Shown here: positions 35,903 to 45,057 of the stretch, in pieces | Layout: every line of letters begins with the position of its first letter | Numbering within the stretch: the stretch's first letter is position 1 | Source: Palsa-1447 sp964414785 | Lineage (GTDB): Bacteria > Verrucomicrobiota > Verrucomicrobiia > Opitutales > Opitutaceae | Length of the DNA: 64,000 nucleotides | Direction: 5' to 3' | Assembly: GCA_964414785.1 (NCBI GenBank) | Contig: CAYPXZ010000019.1 | Coordinates: 1-64,000 of the forward strand | Translations under genes and position numbers: made by a program | The notes under the pieces: generated by a model | Told to the model about the DNA's origin: nothing | Databases searched by the model: none | What the model saw: only the letters and a program-made list of their open reading frames with translations

Positions 35903-38900
35903 ATGACCGAATCTGCCCCACCCTCGCGGTCCCCGACGGTCGCCACACTGCGCACCGAAGCGACCTTTGGGCTCACCGAGCTGCGCTCGCCGGCGGGCCT
36001 GCTGGTGCAGATAACGCCGTCTGGCGCGATCTACGCGATTCGGCATCTGAGGACGCTGATCAACCAGTTCATCCCGGGGCCTGCTGAGGACGGTCTATGC
36101 CGGCTCTTGGTCCGGTGGCGCGCTCCGGATGGCAAAGCGGGCTGGGCTCCCCTCATCGGGCCCTCTGTCTTCCACCGCCAGCTTGACCCCACGGCCGTGC
36201 AGTGGGAGTCGGAAACCGAATCCGGAATCCAATGCCTGGCATGCCTGACGCTTCACCGGGACCTCATGGCATGGTCGTGGCGGGTCCTGCTCAAAAACAC
36301 GACGCCCAAGCCGCTCAAGGTCGACGTCCTGTTTGCACAGGACCTGGGTCTGGCCGACGAAGCGGCTGTTCGGAACAATGAGGCGTTCACGTCCCAATAC
36401 ATCGATCTTCTTCCGATCATGGACGAGCACCTGGGCTGGACCGTCCTCGCGCGGCAGAACCAGGAGGCCGAAGGCGGCCGCCATCCCTGGATCGCGGTCG
36501 GGTGCGACAAGGGGGCCGTCGCCTATTGCACGGACGGCACACAGTTCTTTGGCGACGACCATCGGTTGGCGGGCATGCCGGCAGCCGTAAGGGTTGCGAA
36601 TCTCCCCTCGCAGAGACTGCAGGGCGAGTTCGCCATGGCCGGACTTCAAAGCCGTCCTGCGAGCCTCTATTCGGGCGGTTCGACGGAGATCGATTTCCTG
36701 GTCCGGTACATCCCCGACCATCCTGCCGCCTCCTCGCGGGGGGACCTCGCCCGGCTCTGGGAGACGACGCCCGCGAACTGGTCGGCCATGACGCCCGCCC
36801 TGCCTCCGGGCCGGGATTCGCCCCATCCTTCCCTCTTCGTCGGCTCCCCCTGGGCGCACGGGGACAGGCCCAAACCCGAGGATTGGGCGCGCTGGTTCCC
36901 GGGCGCAACCCGCCAAGAGGAGCGCGATCCGAGCGGACGCTTGCTCTCGCTATTCCATGGCGAGGACTGCCACGTCGTCGCGCGGGACAAGGAAGCCACA
37001 GTGGCGCGCCCCCACGGGCACATCATCCGGAGCGGTACGTGGCGATGGATCGACAATGAGCAGTTTGGCACCACGTGCTACGCCGCGGGAATCTTCGGGG
37101 CACAGACCTACCTGGGCAATCCAACCTTCGGGCGGCTCCTGCCCGTCGTTCGGAACGCGTTGGGTCTAGGGCGCGCGGCGGGCCAGCGCGTGTTCATCCA
37201 AAGGGACGGCGAATGGCACCAGCTCGGGATCCCGTCGTTCTTCGTAATGACGCCATCCGAGACTCGGTGGATCTACCTGTTTGGATCGGCGTCCATCGAA
37301 GCCCGGGTATGGTGCTCGCAGAGCGGCCCCGCCGCGTTCCTCGAGCTGCGAACGGCCCCGGGTCAGCCAGAGGTCGAGTTCCTGGTCACGCACACCCTTT
37401 CGCTCGGCGCAAACGAGTTCGAGAGCCCGGCGACGCTGCGGTACGACCACGGGGACTGCTCGGTCGAATGCGAGCCGGACCCTGCGGGCATGGTGGGCAA
37501 GCACTTCCCTGGGGCGCGCTACGGCGTGGCGGCCGCGGAGGCGGCTCCCGACACAAGAATGGGCGGCGATGAGATGGCCTTTGCGGACGGGACGTCCCGA
37601 GGCCATCCCTGCATCTGCGTCCGAAGCGGAGCCGCGGCGCGCTTCGGGGTCGTCCTCTGCGGCTCCAACGAGGGGACGTTGGCCCTGAGGCAGGTTTTGG
37701 ACCTTGCGCGGGCGGAGTGGTCCAAGGGCGTCGAGCCGTCGTCCCCGCCTCCCACGCCGGTCCGCTTGTTGGGGGGACCCGGCTCCCTCGGTGCCGTGTC
37801 GCGGCTCAACGAGGTTCTCCCGTGGCTCAACCACAACGCGGCGATCCACTTCTCGTCGCCTCACGGCCTCGAGCAGCAGGGCGGCGCTGCCTGGGGCGTT
37901 CGCGACGTCTGCCAAGGCTCGGTCGAATGGTTGCTGACATCCTGCGACTGGCCGCTCATCCGGCGGATCCTCGTGAACGTCTTCGCCCAGCAGTACTCGC
38001 GCGACGGAACGTGGCCCCAGTGGTTCATGCACCCGCCCTACCAGTCCGTGCAGCAGGCGCACAGCCACGGCGACGTCTGCTTCTGGCCGATCAAGGCCCT
38101 GTGCGACTATGTGGAGGCCAGCAACGACCTGGCCTTCCTCGCGACCACGGCCGGCTACACGGACCCGGAGGGTTTCCACCCCGCCGGGCCCGAGGAGTCC
38201 CTACTTCGCCATTGCGACCGGGTGATAGACCACTGCGAGTCACGCTTCATTGAGGGTACGGCCCTCATCAACTTCGGGGACGGGGACTGGGACGACACGC
38301 TCCAGCCAGCTGATCCCAAGGTGCGCACCCGGATGGTGAGCAGCTGGACGGTCGCGCTCGTCTACCAGGCCTTCCGCCAGTTGATGGAAGTCTGCCGGCG
38401 CGCCGGCGATCCGCAGCGGGCGGACCGGCTCGAGGCCCTGTTAGAGCGCATGCGCAGTGATTTCGCTGCGAGGCTCATGCCTGGCTCCATCGTGGCAGGG
38501 TTTCTTGTCACGGATCCCGGCGGGGGAACCCGCCCCCTCCTGCACCCCTCGGACACCGTCACGGGCATACGCTACAGGCTTCTTCCCATGACGCGCTCCA
38601 TCCTCGCCGAACTCTTTTCTCCCGAGGAGGCCGCGACCCACAAGACCGTGATTGAGCGCGCCCTCGTGTACCCGGACGGCGCGCGACTCATGAGCGAACC
38701 CGCAGCCTACCGGGGCGGGTGCGAGCACCTCTTCAAGCGGGCCGACACGGCGGCGAACGTCGGCAGGGAGATCGGCCTGCAGTATGTCCATGCGCACCTG
38801 CGCTACGCTGAGGCGATGGCAAAGCTGGGCGACGCCGAGCGCCTCTGGGCCGCCCTGCAGGTGGCCAATCCGGTGGGGCTGCGCGAGGTTCTTGCCAACG

Positions 38901-39361
38901 CGATGCCGAGGCAGAGCAACGTCTACTTCTCCAGCTCTGACGCGGACTTCAAGGACCGCATCGAGGCCGCGCGCAGGTGGAGCGAGCTGCGGACGGGCTC
39001 GGTGGGCGTGAGGGGCGGCTGGCGGCTCTATTCGAGCGGGCCCGGCCTCTACCTGCATGCCGTCCGGGCATCCCTGCTGGGACTTAGGGAGTCCTTTGGA
39101 GAGATCATCTTCGATCCCGTGCTCCCGAAGAGCCTGGACGGCCTTTCTGCTGTCGTGACCCTGTGCGGCCGCAGGATTGAGCTCCGATACCGGGTTCACT
39201 CCGCCTCATTCGCGCCCAGGGCCGTCACCGTGAACGGCACCGAACTCTCGGGGGGCCACCGCGAAGCCAACCCCTACAGGGAGGGCGGACTTTGCTTCAA
39301 GGAAGATTCGCTCGCGGCGCTCCTTACCCCGGGCGACAACACGATCGTCATCCTCATCTAG
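35903..39361 (+). CDS. GH94 phosphorylase, 1,2-beta-oligoglucan phosphorylase-like
   Basis: 1152 residues, without a signal peptide, so cytosolic. The N-terminal beta-sandwich (IYAIRHLRTLINQFIPGP) and the central (alpha/alpha)6 barrel (VRDVCQGSVEWLLTSCDWPL, WPQWFMHPPYQSVQQAHSHG) are of GH94 type. The catalytic general-acid Asp is expected in FGDGDWDDTLQP (about residue 790). Cellobiose phosphorylases are ~800 residues with a DWND motif, whereas 1,2-beta-oligoglucan phosphorylases are ~1100, which favours the latter. The reaction would be sophoro-oligosaccharide + phosphate to a shorter chain + glucose 1-phosphate. The ATG at 35903 is favoured over 35813. A LacI-type operator lies upstream. 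Confidence 0.78.
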   Translation: MTESAPPSRSPTVATLRTEATFGLTELRSPAGLLVQITPSGAIYAIRHLRTLINQFIPGPAEDGLCRLLVRWRAPDGKAGWAPLIGPSVFHRQLDPTAVQWESETESGIQCLACLTLHRDLMAWSWRVLLKNTTPKPLKVDVLFAQDLGLADEAAVRNNEAFTSQYIDLLPIMDEHLGWTVLARQNQEAEGGRHPWIAVGCDKGAVAYCTDGTQFFGDDHRLAGMPAAVRVANLPSQRLQGEFAMAGLQSRPASLYSGGSTEIDFLVRYIPDHPAASSRGDLARLWETTPANWSAMTPALPPGRDSPHPSLFVGSPWAHGDRPKPEDWARWFPGATRQEERDPSGRLLSLFHGEDCHVVARDKEATVARPHGHIIRSGTWRWIDNEQFGTTCYAAGIFGAQTYLGNPTFGRLLPVVRNALGLGRAAGQRVFIQRDGEWHQLGIPSFFVMTPSETRWIYLFGSASIEARVWCSQSGPAAFLELRTAPGQPEVEFLVTHTLSLGANEFESPATLRYDHGDCSVECEPDPAGMVGKHFPGARYGVAAAEAAPDTRMGGDEMAFADGTSRGHPCICVRSGAAARFGVVLCGSNEGTLALRQVLDLARAEWSKGVEPSSPPPTPVRLLGGPGSLGAVSRLNEVLPWLNHNAAIHFSSPHGLEQQGGAAWGVRDVCQGSVEWLLTSCDWPLIRRILVNVFAQQYSRDGTWPQWFMHPPYQSVQQAHSHGDVCFWPIKALCDYVEASNDLAFLATTAGYTDPEGFHPAGPEESLLRHCDRVIDHCESRFIEGTALINFGDGDWDDTLQPADPKVRTRMVSSWTVALVYQAFRQLMEVCRRAGDPQRADRLEALLERMRSDFAARLMPGSIVAGFLVTDPGGGTRPLLHPSDTVTGIRYRLLPMTRSILAELFSPEEAATHKTVIERALVYPDGARLMSEPAAYRGGCEHLFKRADTAANVGREIGLQYVHAHLRYAEAMAKLGDAERLWAALQVANPVGLREVLANAMPRQSNVYFSSSDADFKDRIEAARRWSELRTGSVGVRGGWRLYSSGPGLYLHAVRASLLGLRESFGEIIFDPVLPKSLDGLSAVVTLCGRRIELRYRVHSASFAPRAVTVNGTELSGGHREANPYREGGLCFKEDSLAALLTPGDNTIVILI

Positions 39362-39392
39362 CCGGTCCGTTCGGGCGCTCCCGCCCGGGGAC

Positions 39393-40190
39393 CTAGGGTC
39401 GCCGCGGCAGCCGGTAACCGAACGACTCGAGGATCGAACGTGCGGGGGCGGTGCCTAGGAATTCGATGTACTCGCGCGCGGCGGGATTGTCCGCGCCCCG
39501 GTTGGTGAGGACCGCCTCCTGTTCCAGCGGCGTATAGAGGTCCGCCGGAATCTCGAGCCAACGCCCGCGGTCCTTGACTCCGGGAACGAGCAACAGGGAC
39601 ATGGCCACAAACCCCGCCTCGGCGTTGCCCGTCTGGACGAACTCGGCCGTCTGCGAGATGTTCTCCCCGCGCACAAGCTTGGGCTGGACCGCCTCCCAAA
39701 GGCCCTGCTTTTCGAGGGCCTGACGGGCGGCGAGGCCGTAGGGAGCGGAATCCGGGTTGGCGATCGCTATCCGGTGGACGGCGGGGTCGCGGACCACGCG
39801 CTCCAGCGAGCCGATGTCGACCCCCGCCTTGACGGTCCAAAGGGCGAGCCGGCCGATCGCGAAGACGCGCAGGCTAGCGGCCTGCGCCATCCCGTCCGAC
39901 ACAAGCCTCTCGGCGAAAGTCCGATCGGCGGACAGGAAAACGTCGTACGGCGCGCCGTTGCGGATCTGCGCGACCAGATTGCCGCTGGCCCCCCTCGCGC
40001 TCGTCAGCTTCACCTGCGGGTGCGACGCAGCAAACTGCGCATTGAGCGCTTCGAGCGCATAGACCAGGTTTGCAGCCGCGGCTACGCTGACGGCCTGGCC
40101 ATTCGCGGGTTCATCGGCTCCGCGGGCACCGCCGAGCCAGCCCAGGGCGAGGGCGCACAAAACCGAGCCGCGAAGTCCGGGTAGGTTCAT
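39393..40190 (-). CDS. modA: Molybdate ABC transporter substrate-binding protein (ModA), orphan
   Basis: A 265-residue periplasmic protein with a signal peptide (VLCALALGWLGGARGA). ModA features are VSVAAAANLVYALEALNAQF, LTSARGASGNLVAQIRNGAP, YDVFLSADRTFAERLVSDG and IAIANPDSAPYGLAARQAL. It binds molybdate or tungstate for import. No modB or modC gene is adjacent; the neighbours are the convergent GH94 gene and a divergent membrane protein. The ATG at 40190 is preferred over the longer frame from 40340 because the signal peptide starts there. The partner transporter must be elsewhere, or the protein has another role. Confidence 0.9.
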   Translation of the reverse strand: MNLPGLRGSVLCALALGWLGGARGADEPANGQAVSVAAAANLVYALEALNAQFAASHPQVKLTSARGASGNLVAQIRNGAPYDVFLSADRTFAERLVSDGMAQAASLRVFAIGRLALWTVKAGVDIGSLERVVRDPAVHRIAIANPDSAPYGLAARQALEKQGLWEAVQPKLVRGENISQTAEFVQTGNAEAGFVAMSLLLVPGVKDRGRWLEIPADLYTPLEQEAVLTNRGADNPAAREYIEFLGTAPARSILESFGYRLPRRP

Positions 40191-40260
40191 GGGGTCGACG
40201 ATGCGGCACGAGGCCGCAAAATCCAGCCGGGATTGGCCAGGTCGTAACTTCCCCGGGGCG

Positions 40261-43179
40261 ATGGAGTTGCTTGCAGTCGGCCTCCGGAAACCCAAGGTTG
40301 GCGCTCGCCTGAACCCCCCCTGGCATCGTCTTACCGTCATAACCCTAGCCCTGGCAGGATCCGCCCTGCTCGCTTGGACTTCGCTCGGCGAATTGAGCTT
40401 TCAGCCGGTGGGACCGCGCCAGCAGGACTACTACAACCTGCTGGTCTCTGGCTTTAGGAAGGGTTCGCTGGCCCTCGACATCGAGGTTCCGGAGGCGCTC
40501 AAGAAACTGGACAACCCCTGGGACGCGGATAAGCGGCCGCCCGGCGTCGGCGGGCCCCACGACGTCAGCTATTTCAACGGGCATTTCTACCTCTACTTCG
40601 GAGTGGTGCCGGCGGTGACACTCTTCTGGCCCTTCCGGGCGATCTTCGGCCACGAATTGCCGGCGATCTACAGTTTCCTCTTCTACTCGATCGGATCGTT
40701 CCTCATTGCCTCCTGGCTCTGGTTGAGGCTGATCCGCGACCACTTTCCGCGTGCCTCGCTCGTCACCCGCATAGCGGGGATGGCCGCCGTGGGGCTTGCG
40801 GGCGGACAGGTCGCGCTCGTGCGCCGGACGGGATTCTGGGAGCTGCCGATCACCGCCGGCCACTTCCACATGATCTGCATGGTCGCGGCCTGCTATATGG
40901 CTCTCGCGTCGAGGCGTGCGTGGGCGTGGTTAGCTCTGGCGGGCCTCTCCCTCGGCCTGGCGGTCGGATCGCGTCCGACCCTTGCGGCCGGCGGGGCGGG
41001 CCTAGCCGTCCTTGTGATCGCCCTGGCGGCGAGGCGGCTGGGCCCCGGGGGCGGATGGAAGGCTCCCGCGCAGGCGGGCCTTCGAGCGGCGCTTGCGGCG
41101 GGGATCCCGCTCGCCGCGGTTGTCGCTGGGCTCCTGGCGTACAACTACGCGCGTTTCCGCAACCCGTTCGAGTTTGGCATCAACTACCAGCTGACCGGCG
41201 CCCATGAATCCATGGGACATCACTTCAGGCTCTCCTTCATACCCTATAATTTTGCCGCGTATTTCAGGCTTCCCCCGCAGTGGGGGCGGTACTTCCCGTT
41301 CATTCACCCGATCGCGACCGCGCCCGTGGCCCCGGCGGGATACTACGGGATCGAATACGTCTACGGGGCGCTCGCCGTCTGTCCCGTGATCTGGTGGGCC
41401 CTGGGCCTGCTCGCGGGCGTCCGCGAGGCGTCCGCCGTGACGGTCCGCACGGCCTTTGCCGGGGTCGTCATGGCCGTGGCGCTCTCAACGACTTGCATCT
41501 TGCTCACCTTCAACACGGCGGCGGCGCGCTACGCCGCCGATTTCATTCCCTGGTGGGTGTGGCTGGGAGCCATCGGGTGGGCCTTCATCGAGGAGGCCGT
41601 TTCACCGCTGCGTGCCCTTCGCGGCTTCGGCTGCTTCCTGATGCGCGGCGCGTTTGCCGCCACCGCGGTCTTCTCCTGCACCGTGGCCTTCCTCGTCAGC
41701 ATTGAGCTGCACGATATCCTCCAGACCCTGAATCCGGCGGCCTACGAGGGGCTGGCCCGGGTGTTCAACGCCCCGGTGGCCATGGCCGAGCAGCTCCTCG
41801 GGGTGCGCGAGGGCCCCATCGAGATGGACGTGTCGTTCCCAAAGGTCCCGCGCTCCTCGTTCGAGCCACTCGTGGTGACGGGCGTCAGCTATCAGCGGGA
41901 CTTCGTCTTCGTGTACTACCAGTCGCCGACCGTCGTGCGTCTCGGCTACATTTCGTCGGGCCAATCGACCTACCTCAGCCCAAATATCAACGTTGAGCCG
42001 GGTCATCCCTACCGGCTTCGCATCAGCACCGGCGCCCTCTACCCGCCGGTCAGCGCCCTTCTCGACAAGGGATGGAAGCCCCGGGACGTCGACCTGGCCA
42101 AGAAATGGACCCTGATCGAGTTTGACGGGCGCCCGGTCCTGACGTCTCGCGCCTCGTGGAACGAAGCCACACCCGGCTCAATCCACATCGGAAGCGACCC
42201 GGGCAGCGGCACCTTCGGAAAACATTTCTCCGGAACACTTGCGGGCATCCACCGGGCCAAATGGAGCCCGCCCGTCTTTGGCTCCGCCCAGGACGGGGAG
42301 TTCCGCGCGGACCTTGTCATGCCGGAGACCCTGATCGGAGGCAACCAACCGGTGGCGATCGCGGGGCGCCGGGGCGCCGCCGACTTGATTGGGCTGCGCA
42401 TGCTCGACCTCCAGCGCCACGTACTGGTCTATGAGAGCTGGGGCCAGGGTTCGTTTGAGAGCGGCCCGATACCTTCGCCCGAGGATCACCGGCTGAAGCT
42501 GCGCGTCCGGTTGGGCCCCCTGATGAAGATCGCCGACGACTCGCCGCTGGCGGTTTTGAGGAGAACGCTCATCGTGTGGGAGGACGACAAGCGGGTGCTC
42601 TGGTACAGGACCCTTGTGCCGATCGGCCCCGACCCCCAGTTCCAAATGCTCGGCAACGACGTGGACTCGTCCATGTTCGTCCCCGTCTTCAAGGGAACGC
42701 TCGAATCATTCGCTGCGGGTGAGCCCCGTGCCCCCTGGCGGGACGAGCCGTTTGAGGCCCTGGAGATCGACCTCGGCGGCCGGGGCTCGGGGACCGAGCC
42801 CCTGGTGGGGTCCGGTTCCAACGGGCGCTCCGACACGCTTGCAATCGAATGGTCACAAGGCGGCCGGGCGCGGCTTCTGTACGAACACTCCGGCACGCCG
42901 GTAAAGGCCAGCCAGCCCTTTGACTGGCCCGAGGCCACGGTGCGCACAGTCCGGGTTGAGATGCCGTCCTTCAGGGTGCCTGGCAGCAGGCAGCCCCCGG
43001 GGAGCCTGAACGGGATCCTCGGGGTCAAGGTTGACGGCGCCGCCGTCTGGCAGGAGCGCGTGCCGTTTTTTGCGTCGCCCCAGAGCAGCATTGCCGTGGG
43101 GCGCAACCCCGCAAAGGCAGGATTCGCCCTGCCGGAGCTCACGACGGCGGTACTCGACGTGCGCCAGGTGGACAAATAA
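40261..43179 (+). CDS. Large GT-C-like membrane protein with C-terminal periplasmic domain
   Basis: A 972-residue protein. The first ~500 residues hold about 10-11 membrane segments. The first loop has DYYNLLVSGFRKGSLALDIE and DVSYFNGHFYLYFGVVPAVT, a pattern common in uncharacterised GT-C/PMT-like bacterial membrane proteins. The last ~430 residues are beta-rich and probably periplasmic (MDVSFPKVPRSSFEPLVVTG, GTLAGIHRAKWSPPVFG, a lectin- or concanavalin-like pattern). A lipid-linked glycosyltransferase acting on envelope glycans is plausible, but no catalytic residues can be assigned with confidence. The start at 40261 is a choice; the frame opens from 40189. Confidence 0.7.
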   Translation: MELLAVGLRKPKVGARLNPPWHRLTVITLALAGSALLAWTSLGELSFQPVGPRQQDYYNLLVSGFRKGSLALDIEVPEALKKLDNPWDADKRPPGVGGPHDVSYFNGHFYLYFGVVPAVTLFWPFRAIFGHELPAIYSFLFYSIGSFLIASWLWLRLIRDHFPRASLVTRIAGMAAVGLAGGQVALVRRTGFWELPITAGHFHMICMVAACYMALASRRAWAWLALAGLSLGLAVGSRPTLAAGGAGLAVLVIALAARRLGPGGGWKAPAQAGLRAALAAGIPLAAVVAGLLAYNYARFRNPFEFGINYQLTGAHESMGHHFRLSFIPYNFAAYFRLPPQWGRYFPFIHPIATAPVAPAGYYGIEYVYGALAVCPVIWWALGLLAGVREASAVTVRTAFAGVVMAVALSTTCILLTFNTAAARYAADFIPWWVWLGAIGWAFIEEAVSPLRALRGFGCFLMRGAFAATAVFSCTVAFLVSIELHDILQTLNPAAYEGLARVFNAPVAMAEQLLGVREGPIEMDVSFPKVPRSSFEPLVVTGVSYQRDFVFVYYQSPTVVRLGYISSGQSTYLSPNINVEPGHPYRLRISTGALYPPVSALLDKGWKPRDVDLAKKWTLIEFDGRPVLTSRASWNEATPGSIHIGSDPGSGTFGKHFSGTLAGIHRAKWSPPVFGSAQDGEFRADLVMPETLIGGNQPVAIAGRRGAADLIGLRMLDLQRHVLVYESWGQGSFESGPIPSPEDHRLKLRVRLGPLMKIADDSPLAVLRRTLIVWEDDKRVLWYRTLVPIGPDPQFQMLGNDVDSSMFVPVFKGTLESFAAGEPRAPWRDEPFEALEIDLGGRGSGTEPLVGSGSNGRSDTLAIEWSQGGRARLLYEHSGTPVKASQPFDWPEATVRTVRVEMPSFRVPGSRQPPGSLNGILGVKVDGAAVWQERVPFFASPQSSIAVGRNPAKAGFALPELTTAVLDVRQVDK

Positions 43180-43230
43180 CCCCTCTGGAGGGTTGCAGGC
43201 ATCAAGCGGTGTGCCCACTTTGAGCCGCTC

Positions 43231-45039
43231 ATGTCGCTATTCAGTCTGCTCGACGTCAACCTGTCCTTCGGTGGGCCGGCGATCCTGGACAAGGTCAACT
43301 TCCAGGTCGACCCGGGCGAGCGCGTCTGCCTTCTGGGGCGAAACGGCGAGGGCAAGTCGACGCTGATCAGCGTCATCGCGGGCGAGATGAAGCCCGACAC
43401 CGGGGACGTGTTCCGCCAGCCGGGATCCCTCTTCACGCGCCTCACCCAGGACGTGCCCACGAACCTCACCGGCTCGGTCCTCGAGATCGTCACCTCCGGA
43501 CTGCGTCCCCAGGGAGAGCATGAGGAGGAGTGGGAGCGCGACGTCCTCGTGCACGACCTGATCGACCATCTCCAGCTCTCCGCCGGAGCGGAATTCTCTA
43601 CCCTCTCGGGCGGCCTCAAGCGCCGGGCCCTCCTTGGGCGCGCACTCGCCGCCAAGCCGGACCTCCTGCTCCTGGACGAGCCGACGAACCACCTCGACCT
43701 CGACTCCATCATCTGGCTCGAGGAGTTCCTCATCTCGGAGAAAATCACGCTCTTCTTCGTGACGCACGACCGGGCGTTCCTTCGGCGGCTCGCCACGAGG
43801 ATCGTGGAGCTCGACCGGGGACGCCTCTCGGGCTGGGCCTGCGACTACGACACCTACCTCCTGCGCAAGGAGGAGGTGGTGGCCGCCGAGGAGAAGCAGC
43901 AGGCGGCGTTCGACAAGAAGCTCGCCCAGGAGGAGGTCTGGATCCGAAAGGGAGTGCGCGCCCAGCGTTCCAGGGCCCAGGGCCGGATCCACGCCCTCAT
44001 GAAGATGCGCGCCGAGCGGTCCGCGAGGCGGGCCCGGGTCGGCAACGTCAACATGCGCCTCTCCGAGGCCGACCGCTCGGGGATGAAGGTCATCGACGTA
44101 GAGAACATGTCCTTCGCCTACCCCGACGGGCGCCAGCTCGTGCGGGATTTCAGCACGACCCTGACCCGCGGGGACAAGATCGGGATCATCGGGCCGAACG
44201 GCTCGGGCAAGTCCACCCTGATCAAGCTGCTCCTGGGGCAACTCCAGCCCACAAAGGGCACGATCGAGCACGGCACGCAGCTTGCCTTCGTCTACTTCGA
44301 CCAGATGCGCGCCCAGATCAACGACGCCAAGTCCGTGGCCGACAACATCGCCGACGGCAATGAGACGGTCACGATCGACGGCAGGACGCGCCACGTGATC
44401 AGCTACCTCCAGGACTTCCTCTTCACCCCCGACCGCGCGAGGACCCCGGCGCGCGTGCTCTCCGGGGGCGAGCGCAACCGACTCCTCCTGGCCCGCCTCT
44501 TCACGAAACCCGCCAACGTCCTGGTGATGGACGAACCCACCAACGATCTGGACGCCGAGACCCTGGACCTCCTCGAGGACCTCCTCGTCGAGTACAAGGG
44601 GACGCTCCTGATCGTCAGCCACGACCGCGACTTCCTGGACAACGTCGTCACGAGCACGCTCGTCTTCGAGGGCGACGGTCGGATCGGGGACTACGTCGGC
44701 GGGTATGCCGACTGGGTCCGCGAGAAGGAGAAGGCCGCGGCTCGCGCGGCCGCCGCCGCGTCCCAGCCGGAGCCCAAGCGCCCCGACCCCGAGCGGGCCA
44801 AGGCCGGCCGAAAGCTCACCAACAAGGAGCGGCGCGAGCTCGAGGAGCTCCCGGCCAGGATCGAGGCCTACGAGGCCGAGCAGGCCGAGCTCGGCGCGAA
44901 GCTTGCGGACCCCGTGTTCTACCAGAAGGAGCGGGCCGCCGCCGCTGCGGTCAAGGCGAGGCTCGACGAGTTGGACCGCCAGCACGCCACCGCATTTGCG
45001 CGCTGGGAGGAGCTCGAGGCGCTGCGCGCCGGGGAATGA
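43231..45039 (+). CDS. uup: ABC-F family ATPase (Uup-like)
   Basis: A 602-residue soluble protein with two ABC domains and no membrane segments. Walker A motifs are GRNGEGKST (about residue 35) and GPNGSGKST (about 322); signatures are LSGGLKRRALLGRAL and LSGGERNRLLLARLF. A charged linker follows the first domain (KKLAQEEVWIRKGVRAQRSR), and the C-terminal ~90 residues form a coiled coil (KLTNKERRELEELPARIEAY), the Uup hallmark. ABC-F proteins act on the ribosome or, for Uup, in genome stability and translation. It lies 51 bases after the GT-C-like gene. Confidence 0.9.
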   Translation: MSLFSLLDVNLSFGGPAILDKVNFQVDPGERVCLLGRNGEGKSTLISVIAGEMKPDTGDVFRQPGSLFTRLTQDVPTNLTGSVLEIVTSGLRPQGEHEEEWERDVLVHDLIDHLQLSAGAEFSTLSGGLKRRALLGRALAAKPDLLLLDEPTNHLDLDSIIWLEEFLISEKITLFFVTHDRAFLRRLATRIVELDRGRLSGWACDYDTYLLRKEEVVAAEEKQQAAFDKKLAQEEVWIRKGVRAQRSRAQGRIHALMKMRAERSARRARVGNVNMRLSEADRSGMKVIDVENMSFAYPDGRQLVRDFSTTLTRGDKIGIIGPNGSGKSTLIKLLLGQLQPTKGTIEHGTQLAFVYFDQMRAQINDAKSVADNIADGNETVTIDGRTRHVISYLQDFLFTPDRARTPARVLSGGERNRLLLARLFTKPANVLVMDEPTNDLDAETLDLLEDLLVEYKGTLLIVSHDRDFLDNVVTSTLVFEGDGRIGDYVGGYADWVREKEKAAARAAAAASQPEPKRPDPERAKAGRKLTNKERRELEELPARIEAYEAEQAELGAKLADPVFYQKERAAAAAVKARLDELDRQHATAFARWEELEALRAGE

Positions 45040-45057
45040 TCCCCGGGGGCGCGGGTG

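Noticed and set aside
43237..44985. 582-residue minus-strand open frame opposite the ABC-F gene
   Set aside because: It is the complement of a strongly recognisable ABC-F protein; its sequence is a Leu/Val/Glu/Asp-rich shadow typical of high-GC antisense frames.
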